Shown here: positions 1 to 6,801 of the stretch, in pieces | Position numbering within the stretch: the stretch's first letter is position 1 | Layout: each line of letters starts with the position of its first letter | Assembly (NCBI GenBank): GCA_900555015.1 | Contig: USJL01000007.1 | Location: 1 to 64,000 of the forward strand | DNA length: 64,000 nucleotides | From: an uncultured Oscillospiraceae bacterium | Lineage (GTDB): Bacteria; Bacillota; Clostridia; Oscillospirales; Acutalibacteraceae | Direction: 5' to 3' | The notes under the pieces: model-generated | Databases searched by the model: none | What the model saw: only the letters and a program-made list of their open reading frames with translations | What the model was told of the DNA's origin: nothing | Program-made: the position numbers and the translations under genes

Positions 1-90
1 TAAAAGTTTTATAATTATATTATAGTGAAAAACGGAAAAAATAAACCAAGATTATTTTGTTACTACAATATTAAAAGGACGGAACAGCTA

Positions 91-288
91 ATGAAAATTA
101 CTTTTAATGAAAACAAAAAGATTGTGGATGCAATAAGAAAAGGTTTAAAAGCAAAAGACGGTTATTGCCCCTGTAAACTTGATAAAACAGATGACAACAT
201 TTGTATGTGCAAGGAATTCAGAGACCAAATAGCCGATGAAAATTTTGAGGGCTACTGCCATTGCAGGCTCTACTACAAATCAAAATAA
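91..288 (+). CDS. Ferredoxin-thioredoxin reductase catalytic-chain-like protein
   Basis: A 65-residue protein with six cysteines in three CxC pairs: C26-P-C28, C38-M-C40 and C56-H-C58. CPC near the N-terminus and CHC near the C-terminus are the hallmark of the ferredoxin-thioredoxin reductase catalytic chain, where four Cys hold a 4Fe-4S cluster and two form the redox disulfide. The protein is shorter than the plant/cyanobacterial chain and its Cys spacing differs, as in clostridial FTR-like proteins. I chose the ATG at 91, preceded by an AAAAGGA-type site at 73-79, over an in-frame GTG at 25. A thioredoxin gene follows after 13 bases, so reduction of that thioredoxin by ferredoxin electrons is the likely role (inference). 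No variable-chain subunit is seen here. Confidence 0.75.
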   Translation: MKITFNENKKIVDAIRKGLKAKDGYCPCKLDKTDDNICMCKEFRDQIADENFEGYCHCRLYYKSK

Positions 289-301
289 AGGAGAAAAAAT
301 T

Positions 302-601
302 ATGTTATTTCATGCAGATGATTCTGATTTTAAAGAAAAGGTTTTAGATAAAAGCGAAGAAAAAATACTAGTTGATTTTTATGCCGACTGGTGCGGACCG
401 TGCCAAATGTTGGCACCGGCGGTTGAAGAAATTTCCAAAACATATACTGTTTGCAAAGTAAATGTTGACGAATCACCGGAAACAGCGGCAATGTTTTCAA
501 TCCACAGTATTCCAACACTTGCCGTTATAGAAAACGGACAAACAAAAAACATTTCCGTAGGATATATGGAAAAAGATGAAATTTTGGAAATGTTGAAATA
601 A
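302..601 (+). CDS. trxA: Thioredoxin
   Basis: Small cytoplasmic dithiol oxidoreductase of 99 residues with the WCGPC active site (C31, C34), the conserved Asp25 in the preceding strand and the cis-proline P71 in SIPT. These cover the complete thioredoxin fold. The start is the ATG at 302, with AAAGGAG at 288-294; an in-frame upstream ATG at 236 lies inside the preceding gene and has no ribosome site. The gene forms a two-gene unit with the FTR-like protein upstream and ends at a strong hairpin. It is shorter than the 105-110 residues usual for housekeeping TrxA, so it may be a dedicated partner of the FTR-like protein rather than the main cellular thioredoxin. Confidence 0.9.
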   Translation: MLFHADDSDFKEKVLDKSEEKILVDFYADWCGPCQMLAPAVEEISKTYTVCKVNVDESPETAAMFSIHSIPTLAVIENGQTKNISVGYMEKDEILEMLK

Positions 602-618
602 ACAGATAATAAAAAACG

Positions 619-650
619 AAAACGGCATAGATATGCCGTTTTTTTATTTT
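619..650 (+). terminator. Intrinsic terminator after thioredoxin
   Basis: Hairpin with arms AACGGCAT (621-628) and ATGCCGTT (633-640), a four-base loop and a run of T from 639 onward. It ends the FTR-like/trx unit. Confidence 0.85.
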
Positions 651-789
651 AACAATATTGCAAATTGATTATAACAAACAACACTTACTATTGTTTTTTT
701 ACTTATATTACGCCGCTTTATTATGCTGATCATAACAAAAATTAAATTTGCTCATAAAATGTAATAAATAAATTTTAAGGAGTAAATTT

Positions 790-1398
790 ATGTTTAACTA
801 TATAAAAAAATTACAATACCCAATTAACATAAAGCACTGCGACCCAAAAGCCGCAAGCCTTATTATTTCGCAATACGGCGGTCCTGACGGGGAACTTGGT
901 GCATCTCTCAGATATTTATCACAAAGATACTCAATGCCCACGCCGGAATTAAAGGGTTTGCTGACGGACATTGGCACCGAGGAGCTTGGACATCTTGAAA
1001 TGATCGGCACTATTGTTCACCAGCTTACAAAAAATTTAACTGAAAAAGAAATTGAAGAAAATCCGGGTTTTGCGCCGTATTTTATTGACCACACAGTTGG
1101 CGTTTATCCCACAGCCGCAAGCGGTTTTCCTTGGACGGCGGCTTCAATGCAAAGCACCGGCGACCCTATTGCTGACTTAAACGAAAACCTTGCAGCCGAA
1201 CAAAAAGCACGTGTAACTTATGACAATATTTTAAGGCTTGTTGACGACCCTGATGTTATTGAGCCTATTAAATTTTTAAGAGAGCGTGAAATTGTGCATT
1301 ACCAAAGATTTGGCGAAGGATTACGATTACTGACAGACCGAATGAACAGCAAAAACTTTTATGCCTTTAACCCAAGTTTTGATAACAACAAAAAATAA
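790..1398 (+). CDS. cotJC: CotJC-type spore coat protein / manganese catalase family
   Basis: A 202-residue protein of the CotJC group of the manganese catalase (ferritin-like) family. The N-terminal half carries GGPDGELGASLRYL, the Glu-rich helix TDIGTEELGHLEMI and the histidines expected to hold a di-manganese centre; the second half has AEQKARVTYDNIL and REREIVHYQRFGE. In bacilli cotJA-cotJB-cotJC are made in the mother cell and coat the spore. Here cotJA and cotJB are absent. AAGGAG at 777-782 sets the ATG at 790. CATAAAAT at 753-760 resembles a sigma-E -10 box, but no convincing -35 is seen at the usual distance, so this is only a hint. Alternative reading: a vegetative peroxide-scavenging manganese catalase. 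Confidence 0.85.
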   Translation: MFNYIKKLQYPINIKHCDPKAASLIISQYGGPDGELGASLRYLSQRYSMPTPELKGLLTDIGTEELGHLEMIGTIVHQLTKNLTEKEIEENPGFAPYFIDHTVGVYPTAASGFPWTAASMQSTGDPIADLNENLAAEQKARVTYDNILRLVDDPDVIEPIKFLREREIVHYQRFGEGLRLLTDRMNSKNFYAFNPSFDNNKK

Positions 1399-1404
1399 AA
1401 ACAA

Positions 1405-1443
1405 CCGATTATCCGCTTGCAAATCAGGCGGATAATTTATTTA
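1405..1443 (+). terminator. Terminator after cotJC (may work both ways)
   Basis: Stem ATTATCCGC (1408-1416) with GCGGATAAT (1428-1436), followed by TTATTT. On the minus strand the same hairpin lies just beyond the stop of the small ORF at 1437-1541 and is followed by a T-rich stretch, so it could serve both convergent units. Confidence 0.6.
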
Positions 1444-1541
1444 ATCCACCAAGTAAAAATTTTTAAAGGTAAAAATAAAAACTTTATTAACAACGAAGCC
1501 ATATCAACAGTAAGAAATTTTAAAAGTGCAAGAAAAATCAT
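1437..1541 (-). CDS. Possible 34-residue hydrophobic peptide
   Basis: A minus-strand ORF too short for normal gene calling: ATG at 1541, stop at 1437-1439, 34 codons. The peptide begins MIFLALLKFL, continues with stretches such as SLLIKFLFLPLKIF and ends TWWIK. It is almost wholly hydrophobic with scattered lysines, like a single membrane segment. AAAGGA (complement of 1550-1555) sits eight bases before the ATG, an ideal ribosome site, and a hairpin follows the stop. I do not recognise a family. It could be a small membrane peptide, a toxin-like peptide or a leader peptide; without conservation data it could also be chance. Confidence 0.4.
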   Translation of the reverse strand: MIFLALLKFLTVDMASLLIKFLFLPLKIFTWWIK

Positions 1542-1631
1542 AAAAAACATCCTTTCTTTTTAATAAAGGTTACCCTTTACAATTAAAACTTAACACAATT
1601 AATAAAGCATATCAACAACAATTCAAAATGA

Positions 1632-1647
1632 GTACATTTTTATGTAC
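1632..1647. promoter_or_regulatory. GTACAT-N4-ATGTAC inverted repeat
   Basis: A perfect 6+4+6 inverted repeat sits in the 150 bases between the terminator of the DUF3793 gene and the 34-codon ORF. It could be an operator for that ORF or an extension of the terminator region. The rest of 1557-1631 holds no gene or clear motif that I can see. Confidence 0.25.
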
Positions 1648-1684
1648 AATAAAAAGGAGCCGATGAACAATCATCGACCCCTTT
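1648..1684 (-). terminator. Terminator of the DUF3793 gene
   Basis: On the minus strand a 14-pair stem (1671-1684 with 1653-1666, including two G-T wobbles) closes on a four-base loop and is followed by TTTTTATTG. This is a clear Rho-independent terminator eight bases after the stop of the DUF3793 gene. Confidence 0.8.
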
Positions 1685-1691
1685 AAATTTT

Positions 1692-2246
1692 TTATGATGC
1701 CACAGTCAGCTGCATAACATTTCGCTGACCTGCCCCCCAAATACGTGAATAAACATTGCGGCATTTATTAAATTTTGCGAAGGTTTTTCTTGCATCACAC
1801 TCATTGCAATAAACCTTCCAACAGCCTGTGCATTTGCAATTTGCGCCTGAATTTGAAATAAAGCCTTTAACATCACCCAAAGGATAATCTAAAAATACGC
1901 CTATTTCATGAGGAAAATCATCGGAATATGCAAGTCTGGACTTAAGCCTTTCTATTGCATAATCGGCATTGTTGCTTTCATAACCATATTCTTCCAAAAA
2001 CTCCTTAACGCCGTCTTTATTTAAATCTTTTTCAAGCCTGTCTTTGCGGCACACATAAACAAGAGCACCTTTATTATGAACTTTCATTAGTATTAACTGA
2101 ACACCTTTTGAGCAAAGTTCTTTGTTCCAATAATTTATGCTTTCAAACAGATTTTCTTCATTATCAAAAGAATAATTGAACAAATTTGCCGTTTTAATCG
2201 ACGCCAATGTAGGCGCACAATGTTCAACCAAATATTTTTCAAGCAT
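1692..2246 (-). CDS. DUF3793 family protein
   Basis: A 184-residue protein matching what I know of DUF3793, a Clostridia family of unknown function. Its signature is in the C-terminal third: EIGVFLDYPLGDVKGFI (114-130), then C137-K-C139-T-G-C142-W and C147-N-E-C150, ending near LTVAS. The cysteine cluster suggests metal or redox chemistry, but no activity is established. AAGGGGTGG lies seven bases before the ATG at 2246. The remnant of an ABC permease and an ABC ATPase gene lie directly upstream on the same strand, so co-transcription from the promoter near 3200 is possible. A terminator follows. Confidence 0.8.
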   Translation of the reverse strand: MLEKYLVEHCAPTLASIKTANLFNYSFDNEENLFESINYWNKELCSKGVQLILMKVHNKGALVYVCRKDRLEKDLNKDGVKEFLEEYGYESNNADYAIERLKSRLAYSDDFPHEIGVFLDYPLGDVKGFISNSGANCKCTGCWKVYCNECDARKTFAKFNKCRNVYSRIWGAGQRNVMQLTVAS

Positions 2247-2266
2247 AAAGCCACCCCTTAAAAAAT

Positions 2267-2401
2267 TTATTCAACGCCCTTTAACGAGCCAACCATATCA
2301 AGCCGTTTAATTCGCTTTGTAAACATTAAGCTTACAAGAGCAGACACACCGAGAGTTACTGCTGCACTTATTAAAAATGAAGGTAAACTTAATTTACCAA
2401 T
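2267..2401 (-). pseudogene. 3' remnant of an ABC transporter permease (FtsX/MacB type)
   Basis: Immediately after and slightly overlapping the end of the ABC ATPase gene, one minus-strand frame is open for 44 codons. It reads as the C-terminal end of a FtsX/MacB-type permease: a hydrophobic stretch LISAAVTLGVSALVSLMF, then KRIKRLDMVGSLKGVE and a stop at 2267-2269. The end pattern KRI-KRLDMV-SLKGVE is typical of these permeases. There is no start codon or ribosome site, and the several hundred N-terminal codons of the family are missing. I infer an internal deletion whose left end lies at the ATPase stop codon. The 20 bases 2247-2266 separate it from the DUF3793 gene. Confidence 0.7.
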
Positions 2402-3095
2402 TCACCTCGCTGACAGCTTTTGGATGTTCATTAATCTCCACGGATTCGATTTTACCGTTTTTTACGTGAATTACTTTATGTGCCGCCTGTGCTATTGCCG
2501 AGTTATGAGTTACAATAATAACCGTTTTATTTTCATTTAAGCTTAAACCTTGAAGCAATGTTAAAATTTGCACACCGGTTTCGCTGTCTAACGCACCTGT
2601 AGGTTCATCGCAAAGAAGCATTTTGGGATTTTTGCTTATTGCACGAGCAATGGAAATGCGTTGCTGTTCGCCGCAGGAAAGCTGAGCCGGGAACTGATAT
2701 TTATGGTCTGCCAAGCCAACCTGTTCCAATACTTTTTGAGCAGGTATAGCATTTTTACAAACATCCGCAACCAATTCAATATTTTCAAGAGCGGTTAAAG
2801 TGGGAATTAAATTATAAAACTGAAAAACAAAACCGACTTGCGAAGCCCTGTATTTTGTTAACGCTTTATCGCCCAAACCCACAATATTTTGACCTGCCAC
2901 ATTTATTTCGCCTTTTGTTGCTGTGTCCATTCCCCCAAGCAAATTAAGCAAAGTAGATTTACCTGCACCGCTGGGTCCTAAAATCACAACGAACTCGCCC
3001 TCTTCAATTTCAAAAGATACATCATCAAGGGCGTTAATAACGTGCATACCCGTAAAAAATTGCTTTGTAACATTTTTAAATTCTATTAAAGCCAA
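2394..3095 (-). CDS. ABC transporter ATP-binding protein (LolD/MacB type), orphaned
   Basis: ATPase subunit of 233 residues. Walker A GPSGAGKST is at 40-48, with Q-loop FQFYNL, Walker B LLCDEPTGALD and switch His in THNS. The signature reads LSCGEQQ instead of the usual LSGGEQQ, a Gly-to-Cys change in the helix that contacts ATP. The family partners FtsX-like permeases that export peptides, lipids or antibiotics; here only a 3' scrap of a permease follows, so the protein may have no partner. The start is TTG at 3093-3095, eight bases after AAGG; no ATG fits. Two GTTAG-N6-CTAAC dyads in the promoter suggest repression by a regulator not encoded nearby. Confidence 0.88.
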   Translation of the reverse strand: MALIEFKNVTKQFFTGMHVINALDDVSFEIEEGEFVVILGPSGAGKSTLLNLLGGMDTATKGEINVAGQNIVGLGDKALTKYRASQVGFVFQFYNLIPTLTALENIELVADVCKNAIPAQKVLEQVGLADHKYQFPAQLSCGEQQRISIARAISKNPKMLLCDEPTGALDSETGVQILTLLQGLSLNENKTVIIVTHNSAIAQAAHKVIHVKNGKIESVEINEHPKAVSEVNW

Positions 3096-3118
3096 ATAAA
3101 AAACCTTCTTTCAAGCAA

Positions 3119-3205
3119 GTTAGCTTTCACTAACCGACATTTAAAAACAAAGGTTAGTTAAAACTAACCTATATAAAATATAATATAAAAATTAAATTTT
3201 GTCAA
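3119..3205 (-). promoter_or_regulatory. Promoter with two GTTAG-N6-CTAAC operators for the ABC gene
   Basis: On the minus strand TTGACA (complement of 3200-3205), 17 bases, then TATATT (complement of 3177-3182). Just after the -10 box is a perfect 9+2+9 palindrome (3151-3170) whose core is GTTAG-N6-CTAAC (3153-3168). The same core recurs at 3119-3134, 34 bases away centre to centre, between the first palindrome and the ribosome site. Such dyads over a transcription start are typical TetR- or MarR-type operators. No regulator gene of that kind is nearby. Confidence 0.75.
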
Positions 3206-3262
3206 GAAAAAAATCCGAAGCATTAAACATTACATCAAACAGTAATGCAAAACACTTCGGAT
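3205..3262 (-). terminator. Terminator of the GH3 gene
   Basis: Two-part minus-strand stem: AATCCGAAG with CTTCGGATT (3254-3262 and 3212-3220), inner CATTAC with GTAATG, then a run of seven T. It abuts the -35 box of the ABC promoter. Confidence 0.8.
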
Positions 3263-3272
3263 TAAATTATTA

Positions 3273-5690
3273 TTATCTGTTCATTGCCGTAGAATTCATA
3301 GCATGATTTAAAACATGAACAGCCGTTTGCTGAAGCTCGCCCAATGTAATTCCGCCGCTTTCAAACGACCTTTTAACAGAGCCGTCAGGCCTTCTTTTGC
3401 CTGTTCGTGAACCGCCGGGCATTAAAACGTCTATGCCGCCTCTGATTCTGTAAGCATTATCGGTAACATTTTCAAATTCATGGCTTCTTCCTTTTTGCAT
3501 CCACCAATCCGTAATTACAACGCCTTTGTAATTCCATTCCCTACGCAAAACTGTTGTGCAAAGCTGATAATTATAATGGCTGTAAACAGAATTGATTTTA
3601 TTATAAGAGGTCATTATTGCTTTAGGACTACTTTCCTTTACACAAATTTCAAAGCCCTTTAAATATATCTCTCTTAATGCTCTTTCAGAAACACGGGAAT
3701 CATTTTTATTTCGTCTAAACTCTTGGTTATTGCAAGCAAAATGCTTTGGACAGGCAGATACACTGCAAGATTGAATTCCCCTAACTGCTGCTGCGGCAAT
3801 TTTTCCGGTTACAACAGGGTCTTCTGAATAATATTCAAAGTTTCTGCCGCAAAGCACATTGCGGTGAATATTCATTCCCGGTGCCAAAAGCATATCTGTG
3901 CCTTTTTCAACCATTTCACGGCTGACTGCGCCATACACCTCTTCCACAAGCGATTCATCAAACGAGCATGCTAAAAGTGTGCCGATTGGAATTAACGAAC
4001 ATGAGCTGTAAAGCCTGATACCCGACGGACCGTCTGTAGTAATAACGGCAGGAACACCTTTACTGCGAAGAGATGGCAAAACGCCGCCGAAAGCACCTGC
4101 GTTGCCCTTTGCACCTAAAGGACTGTTCATAGTATAATCGCCACGGGTAATTGCCTCAAGCTCATCAAAATCAAGTTGAGCAACAAACTGTTCCATAGTT
4201 GCTGTGCCGTTTTTAACATCAGCCAATTTTATACCCTTATCACCGGTTTGCGGAATTTCGGCAGGCATATTTTTTTCAATTACCGCTTTTAAATCCACAA
4301 AATCGGTAGGCACACTGCGCTTTGCCAAAATATATCCGTTCTCGCCTTTTTTGGCGTCAAAAACATCAAAACTTTTCTTTGGAGCCATTACCTGTGAATA
4401 CTCTTGAATTAAAATATTATCTTCAACATCATATTCAAAAACCGAACATGCATCACGCACATTATCGCCGACATACAAAACATATTTTCCTTTTTCAATA
4501 ACATATGAATAAGGATTACCTGTTGCACCGACCGAATCGTAAGAAGCAAAATCACTCACAGGAATTTCAAATAAAAGTTTTTCCTTATCACCCGGTTTAA
4601 GCAATGATGTTTTTTTGAAAGCAACAAGAGCTTTTGCAGGGTTTCCTATAGGAGCACACGGTTTTTGCACATAAACCTGCACAACCTGTTTTCCGCTATA
4701 CTCACCGCTGTTCTTAACTTTAACTTCAATAAATACTTTATCGTCTTTAACTTTTGCCTTTTCAAACTTAATTTCAAATTCGGTATAAGACAAACCAAAG
4801 CCAAAGGGGAACAACACCCTATCTTTATAAAAAGTTTCAAAATAACGATAACCTACATATATATCTTCTTCATAATTATTAAAAAATCTGCCGCCGAAAT
4901 TATTTGCGGAAGGATAATCTTCATAATAACGTGCCACTGTATCCGTTAACTTACCGCTTGGCGTAACATTGCCGCAAAGCAAATCGCAAACAGCGTTTCC
5001 ACTTTCCATGCCGCCCTGCCAAACAATTAAAACAGCGCCCACATTATATTTTTCCACCCAAGACAAATCCATAATTCCGCCGATATTAAGAAGTACAACC
5101 GTTTTATCAAACTTTTCGGTTACAAGGGAAAGCATATTTTCTTCTTCATCAGTTAAATAATAGCTGCCTTTTTCAAGAGCATTTTCCCTGTCTTCTCCCG
5201 ATGACCTGCCGATAGTTATTACTGCGGCGTCAGACAGAGAATTTGCGTTATTAACAATTTCTGCGGTAAGAGGCATTTCATCATAACACCTTGGCCAATG
5301 CCCCCAATAACCATAGTCAATGGGATTTGAATCATTCCAAGTTTTATAAATATCTGCCAAATTTTCATTTAAAAGAAGACTGTTGCAGTTTCTAACTCCG
5401 TCTGCAAGATTAACGGCATAAGGATTTACTACCTCGCCGCCTGAACCGTAACCTGTATAAAACCATTCAAGCTGCACCCTGCCGAACAAAGAAACAGAAG
5501 TATTTTCTTTAAAAGGTAAAACAGAATCATTTTTTAATAAAACAGCGCCTTCTGCCGCCGCTTTTCTTAAAATTTTCGGCATACCGGGAGTAACTGTTTT
5601 ATCGGTTATGTTTTTTTGTGCCTCTTCCTGAGAAAGTCCGTTAAACAACTTTACACCGGCGGACACTATTTTGTTAACAATTTTGCTCAT
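3273..5690 (-). CDS. Glycoside hydrolase family 3 beta-glucosidase, domain-permuted
   Basis: An 805-residue GH3 enzyme, predicted to split beta-linked glucosides. The domain order is reversed. The alpha/beta sandwich (C-terminal in most GH3) comes first (about 35-260, with EGAVLLKND and ADAAVITIGR-like segments). A fibronectin-like domain follows (about 290-400). The catalytic TIM-barrel domain is last (about 500-790), with TTDGPSGIRL, RNFEYYSEDP, CPKHF and the nucleophile motif TDWW (D728). This permuted order is known from Ruminococcus albus and Butyrivibrio enzymes. No signal peptide, so probably cytoplasmic. The start is ATG at 5690, seven bases after AAGGGG; an in-frame GTG at 5711 has no such site. 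It lies 20 bases after the gamma-carbonic-anhydrase-like gene, likely co-transcribed. Confidence 0.9.
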   Translation of the reverse strand: MSKIVNKIVSAGVKLFNGLSQEEAQKNITDKTVTPGMPKILRKAAAEGAVLLKNDSVLPFKENTSVSLFGRVQLEWFYTGYGSGGEVVNPYAVNLADGVRNCNSLLLNENLADIYKTWNDSNPIDYGYWGHWPRCYDEMPLTAEIVNNANSLSDAAVITIGRSSGEDRENALEKGSYYLTDEEENMLSLVTEKFDKTVVLLNIGGIMDLSWVEKYNVGAVLIVWQGGMESGNAVCDLLCGNVTPSGKLTDTVARYYEDYPSANNFGGRFFNNYEEDIYVGYRYFETFYKDRVLFPFGFGLSYTEFEIKFEKAKVKDDKVFIEVKVKNSGEYSGKQVVQVYVQKPCAPIGNPAKALVAFKKTSLLKPGDKEKLLFEIPVSDFASYDSVGATGNPYSYVIEKGKYVLYVGDNVRDACSVFEYDVEDNILIQEYSQVMAPKKSFDVFDAKKGENGYILAKRSVPTDFVDLKAVIEKNMPAEIPQTGDKGIKLADVKNGTATMEQFVAQLDFDELEAITRGDYTMNSPLGAKGNAGAFGGVLPSLRSKGVPAVITTDGPSGIRLYSSCSLIPIGTLLACSFDESLVEEVYGAVSREMVEKGTDMLLAPGMNIHRNVLCGRNFEYYSEDPVVTGKIAAAAVRGIQSCSVSACPKHFACNNQEFRRNKNDSRVSERALREIYLKGFEICVKESSPKAIMTSYNKINSVYSHYNYQLCTTVLRREWNYKGVVITDWWMQKGRSHEFENVTDNAYRIRGGIDVLMPGGSRTGKRRPDGSVKRSFESGGITLGELQQTAVHVLNHAMNSTAMNR

Positions 5691-5710
5691 ATTCTTACCC
5701 CTTAAAAACA

Positions 5711-6220
5711 CTACTGCATATTTTTATATTCTTTTGCCAATTCAACATAATGAACGGCATTTTCGGTTATCATTTTAACGGCATTTTCATCAACAACGCC
5801 AACTGCTTTTGCGGGAACGCCCACAATAAGCGTATTATCCGAAAAAACCTTATTTTCCGTAACAAGAGCGCCGGCACCCACAACACAATTATTTCCTATA
5901 ACCGCACCGTTCATTACCGTGCTGCCCATTCCGATAAGGCAGTTATTGCCGATTGTACACCCATGAACAACTGCATTATGACCGACTGTGACATTATTGC
6001 CTATACTAACAGGGCAACCCGTTGAAGAATGCACAGTACAATTATCCTGAATATTTGAATTTTCGCCCACAGTTATAGGTTCACTGTCGCCTCTTATAAC
6101 TGCGCCAAACCAAACAGAAGCGTTATTTTTAATTTCGACACTGCCGATTATTGTTGAATTTTCTGCAACGAACGCCGTGTTTGAAATTACAGAAACAAAA
6201 TTTTTATATTTCAAAATCAA
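5711..6220 (-). CDS. Gamma-carbonic anhydrase-like hexapeptide-repeat protein
   Basis: About 169 residues of left-handed beta-helix repeats. Segments IGSVEIKNNASVWFGAVIRGD, IGENSNIQDNCTVH and IGNNVTVGHNAVVHGC hold the three zinc-ligand histidines expected in the gamma-carbonic anhydrase/YrdA group, followed by the family's GVPAK turn. Activity of bacterial YrdA-type members is often unproven. No ATG fits. TTG at 6218-6220 with AAGGG eight bases upstream is my choice; a TTG at 6241 and a GTG at 6229 are alternatives. The ribosome site starts only a few bases after the T-run of the preceding terminator, so there is no room for a separate promoter downstream of that hairpin. Confidence 0.8.
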   Translation of the reverse strand: MILKYKNFVSVISNTAFVAENSTIIGSVEIKNNASVWFGAVIRGDSEPITVGENSNIQDNCTVHSSTGCPVSIGNNVTVGHNAVVHGCTIGNNCLIGMGSTVMNGAVIGNNCVVGAGALVTENKVFSDNTLIVGVPAKAVGVVDENAVKMITENAVHYVELAKEYKNMQ

Positions 6221-6240
6221 TTTAAACACCCTTATAAACA

Positions 6241-6275
6241 AAAAAGCAAAAGGGGACTGTTAATCCCCTTTTTGC
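6241..6275 (-). terminator. Terminator of the lipoprotein gene
   Basis: Minus-strand stem GCAAAAAGGGG / CCCCTTTTGC with a short loop, followed by six T. It lies between the lipoprotein stop at 6284 and the start region of the gamma-carbonic-anhydrase-like gene. Confidence 0.75.
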
Positions 6276-6283
6276 CAAAAAAA

Positions 6284-6739
6284 TCAGTCGTTATGCTCAC
6301 TTAAAGTAGTTTGCGGAATTTCATGAACTTCTTTCATAGGAACATATTCGCTTGTATCGGAATTATAGCTTAAAATTGTTTTACCGTCATAGCTGATATA
6401 ATACTGGCCGTACTGTTCTATACTAACACTGCCGTTTGCATCAGGTTCTGAAATTTTTGCGGCAATTACTTTAACATAATAATCATTATCTATTTTTTCG
6501 CCGCTACTGCCAACCATAATTTTATAATCATCTACAGAACCGTCAAGTCCCAATTCATCGGCAGAATAAGTTTTAATAAGCGCAATGGCGTCTGCATCTT
6601 TAATTTTTGCCTTATCTGTTGTAATTTGTTTTGTTGTATCACCGCTGTTATCCGCACTTGATGAGCAACCTGCAAATGCTGTTGCCAAAACAAAAACACA
6701 ACAAACAACGGCAAGTATTTTCTTTAAAGTTTCAGGCAT
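6284..6739 (-). CDS. Small lipoprotein of unknown function
   Basis: A 151-residue protein with a lipoprotein signal: MPETLKKIL, a hydrophobic run, then AFAGC, with the lipid-bearing Cys near residue 24 and a Ser/Asp/Thr-rich linker after it. The rest (about 45-151) is a small soluble domain with YSADELGLDG, YYVKVIAAKI and a repeated strand pattern ending in PMKEVHEIPQ. I do not recognise the family; it is probably displayed on the outer face of the membrane. ATG at 6739 has GGGGG eight bases upstream; an in-frame TTG at 6754 has no site. It has its own promoter inside the end of the upstream gene and its own terminator. Confidence 0.75.
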   Translation of the reverse strand: MPETLKKILAVVCCVFVLATAFAGCSSSADNSGDTTKQITTDKAKIKDADAIALIKTYSADELGLDGSVDDYKIMVGSSGEKIDNDYYVKVIAAKISEPDANGSVSIEQYGQYYISYDGKTILSYNSDTSEYVPMKEVHEIPQTTLSEHND

Positions 6740-6772
6740 AAACCAAACCCCCAAACACTGTTAAGTAAACAC

Positions 6773-6801
6773 ATTATATATTTAAAAATCGATTTCGTCA
6801 A
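6773..6801 (-). promoter_or_regulatory. Promoter of the lipoprotein gene
   Basis: Minus strand TTGACG (complement of 6796-6801), 17-base spacer, TATAAT (complement of 6773-6778). The -35 box lies inside the last codons of the HAD-DUF523 gene. Confidence 0.7.

Noticed and set aside
753..760. Firm sigma-E promoter for cotJC
   Set aside because: CATAAAAT fits the -10 box, but the candidate -35 is poorly matched and spaced about 16 bases; recorded only as a hint.
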